NCBI GenBank assembly: GCA_021810145.1
Contig: JAJZJL010000026.1
Location: 1 to 40,699, forward strand
Reading direction: 5' to 3'
DNA from: Planctomycetota bacterium
GTDB lineage: Bacteria; Planctomycetota; Phycisphaerae; WQYP01
Length of the DNA: 40,699 bases
Both the position numbers and the translations under genes were made by a program. The number at the start of each line of letters is the position of its first letter. Positions within the stretch are counted from its first letter, which is position 1. Below the pieces are notes generated by a model that was not told where the DNA came from, made no database searches, and worked only from the letters and a program-made list of their open reading frames with translations. Below, in pieces: positions 27,723 to 35,907 of the stretch.

Positions 27723-28136
27723 TCATTGTGCAGACTCCTTGATAATCCGCCACCAGGGCGCGTTCGAAAACGCTGAGCGGGCCGGCACCGAGATGCGGTT
27801 GAGGCGAAGCAGTTGTTCGAATGTCCGCGTAGAGCAACGCATGGCCTCCATGTAGGCACCGTCGCTATCGGAGGCAATTTCAATTTTCGGTCGCAACCGC
27901 GGAACAATTGCACTGTGGCGGAAGGTGGAAATCAAGTTCTTTCGCCACAACATGTGCCCTCCCGCGCCTGCCAGAATGGTCACGACGCTTAGAACCGCAG
28001 CAGATCGCAACATCTCGTTTCTCGCTTGACGCCGTCGAATTCGTCCAGCGACACGCAGCGCGATCCCGGGCGATGGGGCCTTGGGGCGCATTTGGCGAAG
28101 CTCCCGCTCCAACATATCAACAAAATTCTCATCCAT
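27723..28136 (-). CDS. Probable single-pass membrane anti-sigma-like protein
   Basis: This 137-aa protein starts MDENFVDMLERELRQMRP. It has a basic helix to about residue 42, one membrane segment (SAAVLSVVTILAGAGGHML, about 45-63) and an extracytoplasmic part. It lacks the HxxxCxxC zinc anti-sigma motif. Its ATG lies inside the last codons of the ECF sigma gene (8-bp overlap), the standard layout for a sigma/anti-sigma pair, and the single-pass topology fits. The role is inferred from this position; sequence alone does not prove it. Confidence 0.6.
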   Translation of the reverse strand: MDENFVDMLERELRQMRPKAPSPGIALRVAGRIRRRQARNEMLRSAAVLSVVTILAGAGGHMLWRKNLISTFRHSAIVPRLRPKIEIASDSDGAYMEAMRCSTRTFEQLLRLNRISVPARSAFSNAPWWRIIKESAQ

Positions 28137-28644
28137 GGACCACCTCCAGTTCCAGTTTGCGGCGGAGGCCTGAAATCGCATATCGGTAACGCGACGCCGC
28201 CGTGTTAGCTGAAACCTCAGTCACTTTTCCGATTTCCGCAAATGTCAATCCGGCCCAAATTTTCATAACCAGTACTTCTCTCTGCTCCGGCGGTAACTCG
28301 GCAAGGCTGGCTTTTATCATTTCCTGCGGCACAAATAGATCTCCGACGGCATCGGGGCACGCCACGGAAAGACAATCCGTAACGGTGAAGTTCGCTCCAT
28401 ACTCCATTTCTCTCTTTCGACGGGCCGCAGTCCGCCGGCCCAGATCAATTGCGGCGTTTCGCACTGCGCTAAAGAGGTACGCCACCGGATCCACGACCCC
28501 CTTCCTGCGCACCCAAAGCCGGAAGAGCACCTCCTGTAGAATGTCTTCCGAATCCGCCGCCGAGGCTCCCCACTGGCGAGCAAGCATAAGCAGCGGTCCG
28601 CCATACCGATCAAGCCAATGTTTCCAATCGTCCTCGGCTGCCAC
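28129..28644 (-). CDS. ECF-type RNA polymerase sigma factor
   Basis: A 171-aa sigma-70 family protein with only regions 2 and 4, as in extracytoplasmic-function sigma factors. Region 2 includes SEDILQEVLFRLW and YLFSAVRNAAIDLGRR (about residues 8-77). Region 4 has LAELPPEQREVLVMKIWAGL followed by the helix-turn-helix TFAEIGKVTEVSANTAASRY (about 115-160). It overlaps the next gene, a membrane protein likely to be its anti-sigma. The pair sits between the GspE-type ATPase gene and the two GspF-type genes, so it may control the pseudopilus genes. No target promoters can be assigned from this window. Confidence 0.88.
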   Translation of the reverse strand: MAAEDDWKHWLDRYGGPLLMLARQWGASAADSEDILQEVLFRLWVRRKGVVDPVAYLFSAVRNAAIDLGRRTAARRKREMEYGANFTVTDCLSVACPDAVGDLFVPQEMIKASLAELPPEQREVLVMKIWAGLTFAEIGKVTEVSANTAASRYRYAISGLRRKLELEVVHG

Positions 28645-28850
28645 GCGAATCCTCTTTTTCTTATATTCAGACGCAACGCCCCCAGCATTTGTCTAACTTG
28701 GTCGATGCAGCGGCCTAAACTTAAGGCCGGCGATTCGATCAGGGTTCTGGTTCATCACGACCGTACCGGTCAACTGGTTTGTTCAGCATCGGGCAACCGG
28801 GCGAAACAAGGGAAATCCTTTTTAACGCGTTCACATGTTGATTTCGCAAC

Positions 28851-29927
28851 CTACTGCCCCAATACCCGATCCACTTCCGCCTGATCCGTGATGCCGCGCG
28901 CGATTAATTCCCGTGCCGCGTCATGCAGGGTGCGATAAGCCGGTGATTTTCGCATCGCCTCTTCAAACGCCATGGTATCGCTTTGATCCAGTCCCGGCGC
29001 GCCGGGACGCAAAGATTGATCCATGCGCACAACCTGCGTGATGGGCAAACGTCCGGAATATCCGGAATCGGACTTTCTTCGCACCAGTCGCTGATTCAAT
29101 ATGCCGAATAAGCTGCTGGTAATCTGATAGCGCTGAATACCCATTTCCAATAATCGGCTGATGGCACCGGCGGGCGATCCGGCGTGCATGGTGCAAACCA
29201 GGCGGTGACCCGTCAATGCCGCCTGCACCGCCAGTGAAGCGGTGGTGTTATCCCGGATTTCACCAATGGACAACACCTGCGGGTCCTGCCGCAACATGCT
29301 GCGCAAGGCGCGCTGGTAATCCAATTCTCCGAAGGGGCTGACTTCAATCTGCGTTATGCCCGGAATGCCGCGTTCAATGGGATCTTCCAGCGAGACAATG
29401 CTGATTCCCCCCTGCGTGCGGGCCAGATGATCCAGCAGGGCATAAATAGTTGTGGTTTTACCCGCCCCCGCCGGCCCGATGACCGCCAGCAGCCCGCAAT
29501 CACCCCGGCAGAACTCCATGAGAAAATCCAGCGTATCACGCGGTAAAAACAGATCCGACAGTTGATGCGGCGCAAAAAGCTCCGCCGGCATGCGCACCAC
29601 CGCCCGCAAACCATGAAGCGTGGGAATAACGGATAATCGCACATCCAGCCGGCGCGGCGAATCGATGGTCATGCGCCCTTCCTGCGGAATATCGCGGCGA
29701 TAGGTCAGCAGGTGTCCCATGACCATCAGGCGGTTGACCACGGATTCTCCGGTTTCCGCGGAGAGCTGCTCCATGGTTTCAAGCAGGCCGTCAATGCGAA
29801 AGCGAATCTGAAAACCATCGGCGACGGGTTCAACATAAATATCCGATGCGCGGCGGTCCAAAGCGCGGGCAATAAGCGAATCCACCAAGGGACGCACGTC
29901 AGGAAAAGGTGTCGCGGCTGGTTTCAT
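28851..29927 (-). CDS. GspE/PilB-type assembly ATPase, compact form lacking the zinc module
   Basis: A 358-aa hexameric ATPase that powers pseudopilus or pilus assembly. Order: N2E domain (about 10-115) with ARALDRRASDIYVEP; Walker A GPAGAGKT (151-158); Asp box LEDPIERG (180-187); Walker B LSIGEIRD (219-226); His box TMHAG (246-250); and the C-terminal QRLVRR segment (279-284). The N1E domain is absent. The tetra-cysteine (CxxC...CxxC) zinc module that usually follows QRLVR is missing: the chain goes straight into KSDSGYSGRLPITQVV. Start ATG 29927 is chosen because the family N2E domain begins soon after; the frame runs open to 30008. PilT is less likely given the EDPIE box and the GYSGR ending. 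Confidence 0.88.
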   Translation of the reverse strand: MKPAATPFPDVRPLVDSLIARALDRRASDIYVEPVADGFQIRFRIDGLLETMEQLSAETGESVVNRLMVMGHLLTYRRDIPQEGRMTIDSPRRLDVRLSVIPTLHGLRAVVRMPAELFAPHQLSDLFLPRDTLDFLMEFCRGDCGLLAVIGPAGAGKTTTIYALLDHLARTQGGISIVSLEDPIERGIPGITQIEVSPFGELDYQRALRSMLRQDPQVLSIGEIRDNTTASLAVQAALTGHRLVCTMHAGSPAGAISRLLEMGIQRYQITSSLFGILNQRLVRRKSDSGYSGRLPITQVVRMDQSLRPGAPGLDQSDTMAFEEAMRKSPAYRTLHDAARELIARGITDQAEVDRVLGQ

Positions 29928-30141
29928 ACCACACAACCCTGTATTCGGAATGCATGAATTAAAATCGTTATAACACTGAATATTGCCCAATGCAAGAATT
30001 GATGACACATCTTTTCGGGACGCGGATGAAGCGGGAAGAAGCGCACCGACGGCGGATAGGCGGCCGGCCGGCGCATAAAGTCAGGGAGAATCGGATCGTT
30101 CGCATCACAAGAAAGCCCTGTGCCGATGGCTTCCGGCGGCG

Positions 30142-31464
30142 TTATTTGCCGGCAACAGCGCGCATGGCCTTTTCCGCCAGCGCAATGGTTTTTTCGATAT
30201 CGCCTGCGGTATGGGCGGAGCTGATAAACCAGGCTTCAAATTGGGAAGGGGGAATCAGCACTCCCTCATCAAGCAGCACCTGAAAGAATGTTGAATAGGC
30301 CGCCGGATCACAGCGCAGCGCGTCGGCATAATTTTCCACGGTTTTACCAGCGGGGGAGAAAAATGGCGTAATCATGCTGCCGCAACGCTGGATGGAAATA
30401 TCGCATCGGGCGGCTTTGGCGCTTTGCCGCAGGCCGTCTTCCAGTTGTTTTCCCAATTCTTCAATATGTTGATATATATTTACATCTTGCAGCAACCGCA
30501 GCGTGGTGATGCCGGCCTGCATGGCCAGCGGATTTCCGGACAGCGTCCCGGCCTGATAAACCGGCCCCGCGGGTGAGACAAGATTCATCATATCCCGCCT
30601 TCCGCCATACGCCCCCACCGGCAGGCCGCCGCCGATGATTTTTCCCAGGCAGGTTAAATCGGGCTTTACATCGAGCAGGGCCTGCGCCCCCGACGGATGC
30701 ACGCGGAAGCCGGTCATCACTTCATCCAGGATCAACAGCGCCCCCGCGTCATCACACAGCGATCGCAAGGCCTGGAGATACCCGGGCCGGGGCAGCACCA
30801 CGCCGATATTACCCATTACCGGTTCGGTAATAACGGCGGCGATTTGCGGGCCAAATTTCGCGAATGCCGCCTGCGCGGCGGGCAGATCATTAAACGGGAT
30901 CACCACCGTGTTGGCTGTGACGTTTTCCGGAATGCCCGGGCTGCTGGGATGGCCATGCGTTGTGGCCCCGCTGCCCGCTTGAACCAATAGCGAGTCAACA
31001 TGTCCGTGGTAACCACCGGCCATTTTTACAATAACCTTACGGCCTGTGAATCCGCGTGCGAGGCGCAAAGCGCTCATCACCGCTTCGGTACCACTGTTGA
31101 CAAAGCGGATCATTTCCACGGCCGGCATGGCCTGGCAGATCATTCCCGCCAACTCCACTTCCGAAGCACTGCAACAACCGAAACTCGCGCCGTGGCTGAT
31201 TTGCTTGGCCACAGCCGCCTGAACCGCGGGGTGAGAATGCCCGAGTATCAGCGGGCCGTAACTCATGACATAATCAATGTAGGAATTACCATCCACATCA
31301 GTAATTGTGGATCCTTCACCGGATTGAATAAACAGCGGATCCCGGCCAACGCTTTTAAATGATCGTACCGGCGAGGAAACACCTCCGGGCATAAGCTCAC
31401 GCGCTTTGGCAAACAGCGCCTGAGATTTGGCATAACGATTTACAACTGGCATTTTTTTCTTCAT
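30142..31464 (-). CDS. hemL: Glutamate-1-semialdehyde 2,1-aminomutase
   Basis: This 440-aa PLP enzyme turns glutamate-1-semialdehyde into 5-aminolevulinate in the C5 tetrapyrrole route. Family features are MPGGVSSPVRSF (25-36), NSGTEAVMSALRLAR (123-137), the glycine-rich MAGGYHGHVD, EPVMGN, LILDEVMTGFR (244-254) and the Schiff-base lysine K275 in CLGKIIGGGLPVGAYGG. The substrate-contact segment reads HGASFGCCSASEVELA, a slight variant of the usual SFGAPTExE. ATG 31464 or 31452 both fit. It is transcribed divergently from the LexA-like repressor, with an 82-bp gap before that gene's operator. No other haem genes are adjacent. Confidence 0.95.
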   Translation of the reverse strand: MKKKMPVVNRYAKSQALFAKARELMPGGVSSPVRSFKSVGRDPLFIQSGEGSTITDVDGNSYIDYVMSYGPLILGHSHPAVQAAVAKQISHGASFGCCSASEVELAGMICQAMPAVEMIRFVNSGTEAVMSALRLARGFTGRKVIVKMAGGYHGHVDSLLVQAGSGATTHGHPSSPGIPENVTANTVVIPFNDLPAAQAAFAKFGPQIAAVITEPVMGNIGVVLPRPGYLQALRSLCDDAGALLILDEVMTGFRVHPSGAQALLDVKPDLTCLGKIIGGGLPVGAYGGRRDMMNLVSPAGPVYQAGTLSGNPLAMQAGITTLRLLQDVNIYQHIEELGKQLEDGLRQSAKAARCDISIQRCGSMITPFFSPAGKTVENYADALRCDPAAYSTFFQVLLDEGVLIPPSQFEAWFISSAHTAGDIEKTIALAEKAMRAVAGK

Positions 31465-31526
31465 CCCCAGAGTTTAACGCGTTTGGCCCGGAAAATCAGG
31501 AAGCCGCGAACATAAATCGGCTTTAC

Positions 31527-31555
31527 TTGCAAAATCTCAGCTTTCATTGTATGTT
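31527..31555 (+). promoter_or_regulatory. Promoter of the LexA/CI-like regulator
   Basis: TTGCAA (31527-31532, 4 of 6) and TATGTT (31550-31555, 4 of 6) are spaced by exactly 17 nt. The -10 box lies inside the palindromic operator at 31547-31576, which would block RNA polymerase when occupied. Confidence 0.5.
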
Positions 31556-31576
31556 TGTTTATTAACAATCATACAA
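31547..31576. promoter_or_regulatory. Palindromic operator of the LexA/CI-like repressor
   Basis: TTGTATGTTTGTT (31547-31559) and AACAATCATACAA (31564-31576) match as an inverted repeat in 12 of 13 positions with a 4-nt spacer. It overlaps the -10 box and lies 14 bp before the start codon. This is the expected position of a self-repression site; that the neighbouring repressor binds it is inference. Confidence 0.7.
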
Positions 31577-31590
31577 ATGGGAATGCGATT

Positions 31591-32727
31591 ATGAATCAAT
31601 ACATTTCTGACACCGAACAGGAAAAACACACGCAAAAATCCTTAATTTCGACACTTGGCGAACTTGGAAAGCGAATTCGCCGGCAGCGACAAGAAAAGAA
31701 TATGACGCTGGATCAATTAGCCGCCGCCACGAATATCAGCAAACCCTATTTGTCCAATATCGAAACCGCACGGCTTGTCGGGCCGCCGTCGCGGGACAAA
31801 TTGGCAAGCATCGAAAAAGCCCTTGCGATTGAACCCGGCGAGCTTGTCCGCCATGCGGATTGGCTGCGTACGCCGGAAAGCATCCGGCAACTTATGCCGG
31901 ACACCGTCACTTCCGCAGTGCCAAGGCATGACAGCGGTACGGTTGATCTCGACCGGTTGCTGCGCGGTGGAGAAACAACCGCAGTCGCCAAGCGCGCCAA
32001 TATATCGCAGCAGAGCCATTCGACAGATCAACAACAGTACCGGCCGCTGATTCAGATCCCATTGATAAACCGGGTTGCCGCCGGAGCGCCGACGGAATAC
32101 ACCGATCTGGACTATCCCGCTGGCGTTGCCGATGCGTACATTCCCGCACCGCTTCCAGATGGGCCATCCGATCAAACCATGCAGGCGGGCCATGCGGAAG
32201 CCGGGATGTTTGCCCTGCGGGTGGAAGGCGACTCGATGTCGCCGCAGTATCTGCCGGGGGATATTATCGTATTTTCCAGCGCAGACACGCCCACGGATGG
32301 TGACGACTGTCTGATTCGCCTGGATGAGCAGGGTAACTTTGCCACGACGTTCAAACGCATTTACTTTGTCAACGCGATGGGGAATTCCACTTCGGATGCC
32401 ACTCATGTGCAACTTTGCCCATTGAATCCTGATCATGCCAAGCGCATTGTGGCACGGGAGAATATCACCAGTTTGTATCCTGCCGTATGGAAAATTACCC
32501 CCACGCCCCGGCGCACCCCGGCGGATCACACCGCCGCATTCATCGGCCGGACGCTCTCCGCCGACGCACCGGCCGGCAAGCACAGAAAACGCGGCAAACG
32601 CGCCACCGTTGCGGGTTCGCGGCAGGTTCAATCCGCAACACCGGATGCGGCAGTGGAAACATCTTCGTTACGCAGCACGTCTATGCATCAGTCCGTCACG
32701 CAGGGTTTTCAGATTGAAAGCGATTAA
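31591..32727 (+). CDS. LexA/CI-like autoproteolytic repressor (XRE HTH + S24 peptidase)
   Basis: A 378-aa regulator. The N-terminal XRE helix-turn-helix spans about residues 24-82 (MTLDQLAAATNISKPYLSNI). A long linker follows to about 150. The S24 domain has the cleavage site RVAAGAP (A164-G165), as in LexA VAAGEP, the serine S215 in EGDSMSP and the lysine K255 in TTFKRIYF, so the Ser/Lys self-cleavage dyad is complete. A basic, low-complexity tail of about 75 residues (KHRKRGKR near 328) is not part of the usual fold. Start ATG 31591 is chosen over the upstream TTG because the latter lies in the operator. The protein probably represses itself through the palindrome at 31547-31576 and is relieved by RecA or another stress signal; the inducer is not shown by sequence. 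Confidence 0.88.
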   Translation: MNQYISDTEQEKHTQKSLISTLGELGKRIRRQRQEKNMTLDQLAAATNISKPYLSNIETARLVGPPSRDKLASIEKALAIEPGELVRHADWLRTPESIRQLMPDTVTSAVPRHDSGTVDLDRLLRGGETTAVAKRANISQQSHSTDQQQYRPLIQIPLINRVAAGAPTEYTDLDYPAGVADAYIPAPLPDGPSDQTMQAGHAEAGMFALRVEGDSMSPQYLPGDIIVFSSADTPTDGDDCLIRLDEQGNFATTFKRIYFVNAMGNSTSDATHVQLCPLNPDHAKRIVARENITSLYPAVWKITPTPRRTPADHTAAFIGRTLSADAPAGKHRKRGKRATVAGSRQVQSATPDAAVETSSLRSTSMHQSVTQGFQIESD

Positions 32728-32812
32728 TCTGCTCCGGGGCACAATTTGTCACATTCCTCGCGATCTGCGAAGAATGCCCAGCTCGGCACACCGCGCCTTT
32801 GGCGGACGGTTA

Positions 32813-32831
32813 CCGCCGGCAAAGCCGGCGG
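32813..32831. terminator. GC-rich hairpin between convergent genes
   Basis: CCGCCGGC (32813-32820) and GCCGGCGG (32824-32831) pair perfectly over 8 bp with an AAA loop, between the repressor gene and aroK, which converge. There is no T-tract on either strand, so termination efficiency is uncertain. Confidence 0.4.
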
Positions 32832-32871
32832 CTATCTGATGTTTGGTTGCGGCGGAGCCGCGCCGGGCGAT

Positions 32872-33381
32872 TCAGGCCATCTCGGCCAGATAGCGCACCA
32901 CCTGGTCAGGGTGCATATCGGCAACATCCAAAGCAACATCGGCGGCCGAGGCATACAGCGGAGCACGAATTTGCAAAAGCCGCTGAATTTCCTCCAAGCC
33001 CCCGGAAGTTGTCAGGTTGGGACGGCTGGCGGAAGTGACAGGATCGGCGGAAATGCGGTCCCATAGCACTTGAGCCGGTGCCTGCAGCCAGACAATGCGG
33101 CCATTGGCCTGAAGTTTTTCAATATTGGCTTTTCGCAGCACTACTCCGCCGCCGGCAGCTATGACCGTGTTGTCATATTCCGCCAGATCATCAATGACCG
33201 CGGACTCCAGATCACGAAACAGAGGCTCACCGCCTTGATCAAAAATGTCACGAATGGTCTTGCCGGCCCGTTGAACAATCAGTTCATCGGTATCCACAAA
33301 GTCCATGCCCATGCGGCCCGCCAGCTTCCGGCCGATGGTGGATTTACCCACGCCGCGATAACCGATTAATACAATATTCAT
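32872..33381 (-). CDS. aroK: Shikimate kinase
   Basis: This 169-aa cytoplasmic enzyme phosphorylates shikimate at O3 with ATP in aromatic amino acid synthesis. Walker A GYRGVGKST is at residues 7-15. Shikimate contacts are DTD (D30-D32), R56 in LFRD and the GGG motif (77-79). The lid arginine R120 lies in SASRPNL, and R139 in RAPLY. Length and motif order match the family exactly. The gene stands 167 bp downstream of fucU on the same strand. No other aro gene is close. Confidence 0.96.
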   Translation of the reverse strand: MNIVLIGYRGVGKSTIGRKLAGRMGMDFVDTDELIVQRAGKTIRDIFDQGGEPLFRDLESAVIDDLAEYDNTVIAAGGGVVLRKANIEKLQANGRIVWLQAPAQVLWDRISADPVTSASRPNLTTSGGLEEIQRLLQIRAPLYASAADVALDVADMHPDQVVRYLAEMA

Positions 33382-33548
33382 ACCATTCCTTTATGGCTGA
33401 CGGTTTTTGATGGCATTGGCTCAAAACACGATTTGCCGGAAAAATTTTAGGCTCGCCAACCACGATATTCAACGCGGTGATTGTTCTAATGCATACCGTG
33501 CCGGCAGGTCTGCTCCCGGGAGATCGCACAATGATGGCGGAGAGCTTT

Positions 33549-33992
33549 TTATCGCACCACACCGATGGTTAAGAGAATATTGGCATAAATCCGGCTTTCA
33601 CCGGTTGCAATGATCAGGCAGACATCGGAGGTTGAGGCGGCATCATAAAAGGCAAAGCGTTCGATTTTTTTCAGTTTATTACCCGGTGCCATTTGATCCA
33701 GCAACGCTGCATATTCCTTGAATATCGGAGGATCTTGCGCAAGTTTATAGGGACCGGTTTTATTGGGGGCCATTACCACCGCCGCCTCCACAGGAATGCT
33801 CTGCAATATCACACTGAGCACATCGGTGGCCTTAAGCAGATCCGCGGCCAGATTCAGATTCACCACTTCCGCATTGGGGCCGCGGCGTGTCCAGACGGGG
33901 TAATTACCGTCGGCAATCAATACTTTGCTGCTGTGACCGGCTCGGCCAAGGGCCGCGAGTATCTGTGGATGAAGCAAGGTAGTTTTCAACAT
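33549..33992 (-). CDS. fucU: RbsD/FucU-family sugar mutarotase
   Basis: A 147-aa protein of the RbsD/FucU family, decameric enzymes that speed up anomer exchange of ribose or L-fucose. The family opening LHPQILAALGRAGHSSKVLI carries the catalytic-type histidine (H20), followed by ADGNYP (D28). The C-terminal YANILLTIG matches the family end with its Tyr-Ala-Asn. The start at 33992 has CGGAG about 7 nt upstream. It lies 35 bp after the rhamnulokinase gene, pointing to a deoxysugar (rhamnose or fucose) substrate rather than ribose; hence the FucU-like label. Confidence 0.82.
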   Translation of the reverse strand: MLKTTLLHPQILAALGRAGHSSKVLIADGNYPVWTRRGPNAEVVNLNLAADLLKATDVLSVILQSIPVEAAVVMAPNKTGPYKLAQDPPIFKEYAALLDQMAPGNKLKKIERFAFYDAASTSDVCLIIATGESRIYANILLTIGVVR

Positions 33993-34027
33993 TTATGAAC
34001 TCCGTTTGTTAAGCGATTATTCTGATT

Positions 34028-35467
34028 CTATTTTTTATGGGGGACAAATTCCCGCAACTGGGAGGATTTGGCAACCAACTGCCGGCCGGCGGCAAGCGAA
34101 TCAAGCTGCCCCGCGGCCATGGCCTGAACCATGACATTGCCCATGGCAGTGGCTTCCACAGGACCGGCCAGAACATGCAGACCGGTGGCATCCGCTGCCA
34201 ATTGATTCAGCAGTTCATTTTGCGATCCACCGCCAACGATATGCAGGTGCGTGAATTTCCGCCCGGCTACCTGTTCAATCATTTCCTTCGCCCGGGCATA
34301 GGTGGCCGCCAGCGATTCAAGAATCAAGCGAGTAAATTCACCCGGAGTTTCGGGGATTTTTTGGCCGGTGCGTCGGCACTGTGCGACGATTTTCAGCGGC
34401 ATATCACCGGGAGCGACCATGCGCGGATCCTCAAGGTCCAACAACGATCCGTGCGATGGTGCCTCGCGGGCTAACTGCACCAGCGTGCGGTAATCGAAAT
34501 CTTTGCCATCACGCGCCCAGGCCCGCCGGCATTCCTGCAACAGCCACAGACCCGCAATGTTTTTCAACAGGCGGATTTTGCCACCCACGCCGCCTTCATT
34601 GGTAAGATTAAAAGTCATGGCGTCGGCGGTTAAAATCGGCTGATCCAATTCCGCCCCCAGGAGACTCCAGGTACCGCTGGATAAAAACAGCCAGTTTTCC
34701 GCATGCGCCGGCACTGCGGCAACGGCACTGGCGGTATCGTGGGCACCAATCGCGAAAACCGGTACGCCATGGGCCCGTGTGGCTTCCGCAGCCGGGCCGG
34801 TCACATGTCCCAGCAGCGTTCCGGGCAAAACCAGATCCGGCAGTACCGGAGGATGTATGGGAATGCAGGCCAGGATCTCCCGGGAATATTGGCGGTTGTG
34901 GGCATCAAGCATTTGCGATGTGCTCGCGATGGTATATTCATTGGCGATACGGCCGGAAAGCCAGTACGCCAGCAGATCCGGAATGTATAGCAAGTGCCGG
35001 GCCTGATCCAGCGTGGCGGGACGATCTTCCGCGAGGGAACAAAGTTGAAACAGTGTGTTAAAATTCATGGTTTGTATGCCGCTGATGGCATAAGTTCTTT
35101 CCCGGGATAGACGGGCGAAGAATTTTTCCGGCACGCCTTCGGTACGGCTGTCCCGGTAGTGTACCGGATTGCCCAGTAATTCGCCGTTGTTATCCAGCAA
35201 ACCAAAATCCACACCCCATGTATCGACGCCGATACCGGCAACGACCTGCCCCTTGGATGCCGCCTCGGCAACGGCTTTACTTATTCCCGTTTGAATTTCT
35301 CCCCATAGCCGGAGAATATCCCAGTAGATTACATTTCCCACACGCACCGGACCGTTGGGGAAGCGGTGCATTTCCGACAGTGTTATTCCGCCCTGATTGA
35401 CTGTTGAGAGCATCACGCGGCCCGATTCCGCCCCCAAGTCCACAGCGATATACTGCTGATCCTGCAT
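34028..35467 (-). CDS. rhaB: Rhamnulokinase-type FGGY sugar kinase
   Basis: A 479-aa cytoplasmic kinase acting on L-rhamnulose in L-rhamnose breakdown. The N-terminal loop is IAVDLGAESGRVML (7-20), and the rhamnulokinase motif GVDTWGVDFGLLD (about 76-88) follows. The catalytic aspartate is D244 in AIGAHDTASAVAAVP. The C-terminal lobe has HIVGGGSQNELLNQLAADAT and the closing ATAMGNVMVQA. ATG 35467 is chosen because GGAG is 10 nt upstream; the frame is open for 52 codons more. It is co-transcribed with fucU. No isomerase or aldolase (rhaA/rhaD) is visible in the window. Confidence 0.92.
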   Translation of the reverse strand: MQDQQYIAVDLGAESGRVMLSTVNQGGITLSEMHRFPNGPVRVGNVIYWDILRLWGEIQTGISKAVAEAASKGQVVAGIGVDTWGVDFGLLDNNGELLGNPVHYRDSRTEGVPEKFFARLSRERTYAISGIQTMNFNTLFQLCSLAEDRPATLDQARHLLYIPDLLAYWLSGRIANEYTIASTSQMLDAHNRQYSREILACIPIHPPVLPDLVLPGTLLGHVTGPAAEATRAHGVPVFAIGAHDTASAVAAVPAHAENWLFLSSGTWSLLGAELDQPILTADAMTFNLTNEGGVGGKIRLLKNIAGLWLLQECRRAWARDGKDFDYRTLVQLAREAPSHGSLLDLEDPRMVAPGDMPLKIVAQCRRTGQKIPETPGEFTRLILESLAATYARAKEMIEQVAGRKFTHLHIVGGGSQNELLNQLAADATGLHVLAGPVEATAMGNVMVQAMAAGQLDSLAAGRQLVAKSSQLREFVPHKK

Positions 35468-35907
35468 AACCGTTTGTCTCCGATATTCCGCCGATGTCCC
35501 AAGCCGGGAGCCAGCCCGATTAACCTCGGAAATAATACCGCCACGGAACCATTCCGGCGAGCATGCGCCTGCGATGGCACCGCAGTCAGCCCATTGCCGG
35601 CACATGGCGTATTGAGCGGTCATGGCGCAGCATGCTCAACGGTATCACGTTTCGCGCCGCCGCGCAAAGCGGCCCGCATCCGCCATTACCGGCCCGGGGT
35701 TTTCCCAAGAGACCTCCCGCAAAACCACCGACATGCTGAAAATCATCGCTGATCCGAAACGCGAGGCATGAACCGGTGCGGATGTCCGGCGGATAATGAA
35801 CATATAAGCAATGGAGGGCAAATCATGGCACATCCCTGAGCGGGTCGGGGCTGGTGAACAACGGGGGTTATTTCAGCACAGGAGACCGGCAATCAGCGTG
35901 CCAACCC
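35468..35907. other. Intergenic region before rhaB
   Basis: About 440 bp between the ABC ATPase stop and rhaB start, both on the - strand. The rhaB frame stays open to 35623 without protein-like content. I see no gene; a rhaB promoter is expected here but no box pair stands out. Confidence 0.4.

Noticed and set aside
31717-32631. 304-codon frame antisense to the LexA-like regulator
   Set aside because: The + strand protein has a full HTH and S24 catalytic set, and the antisense frame shows no domain.
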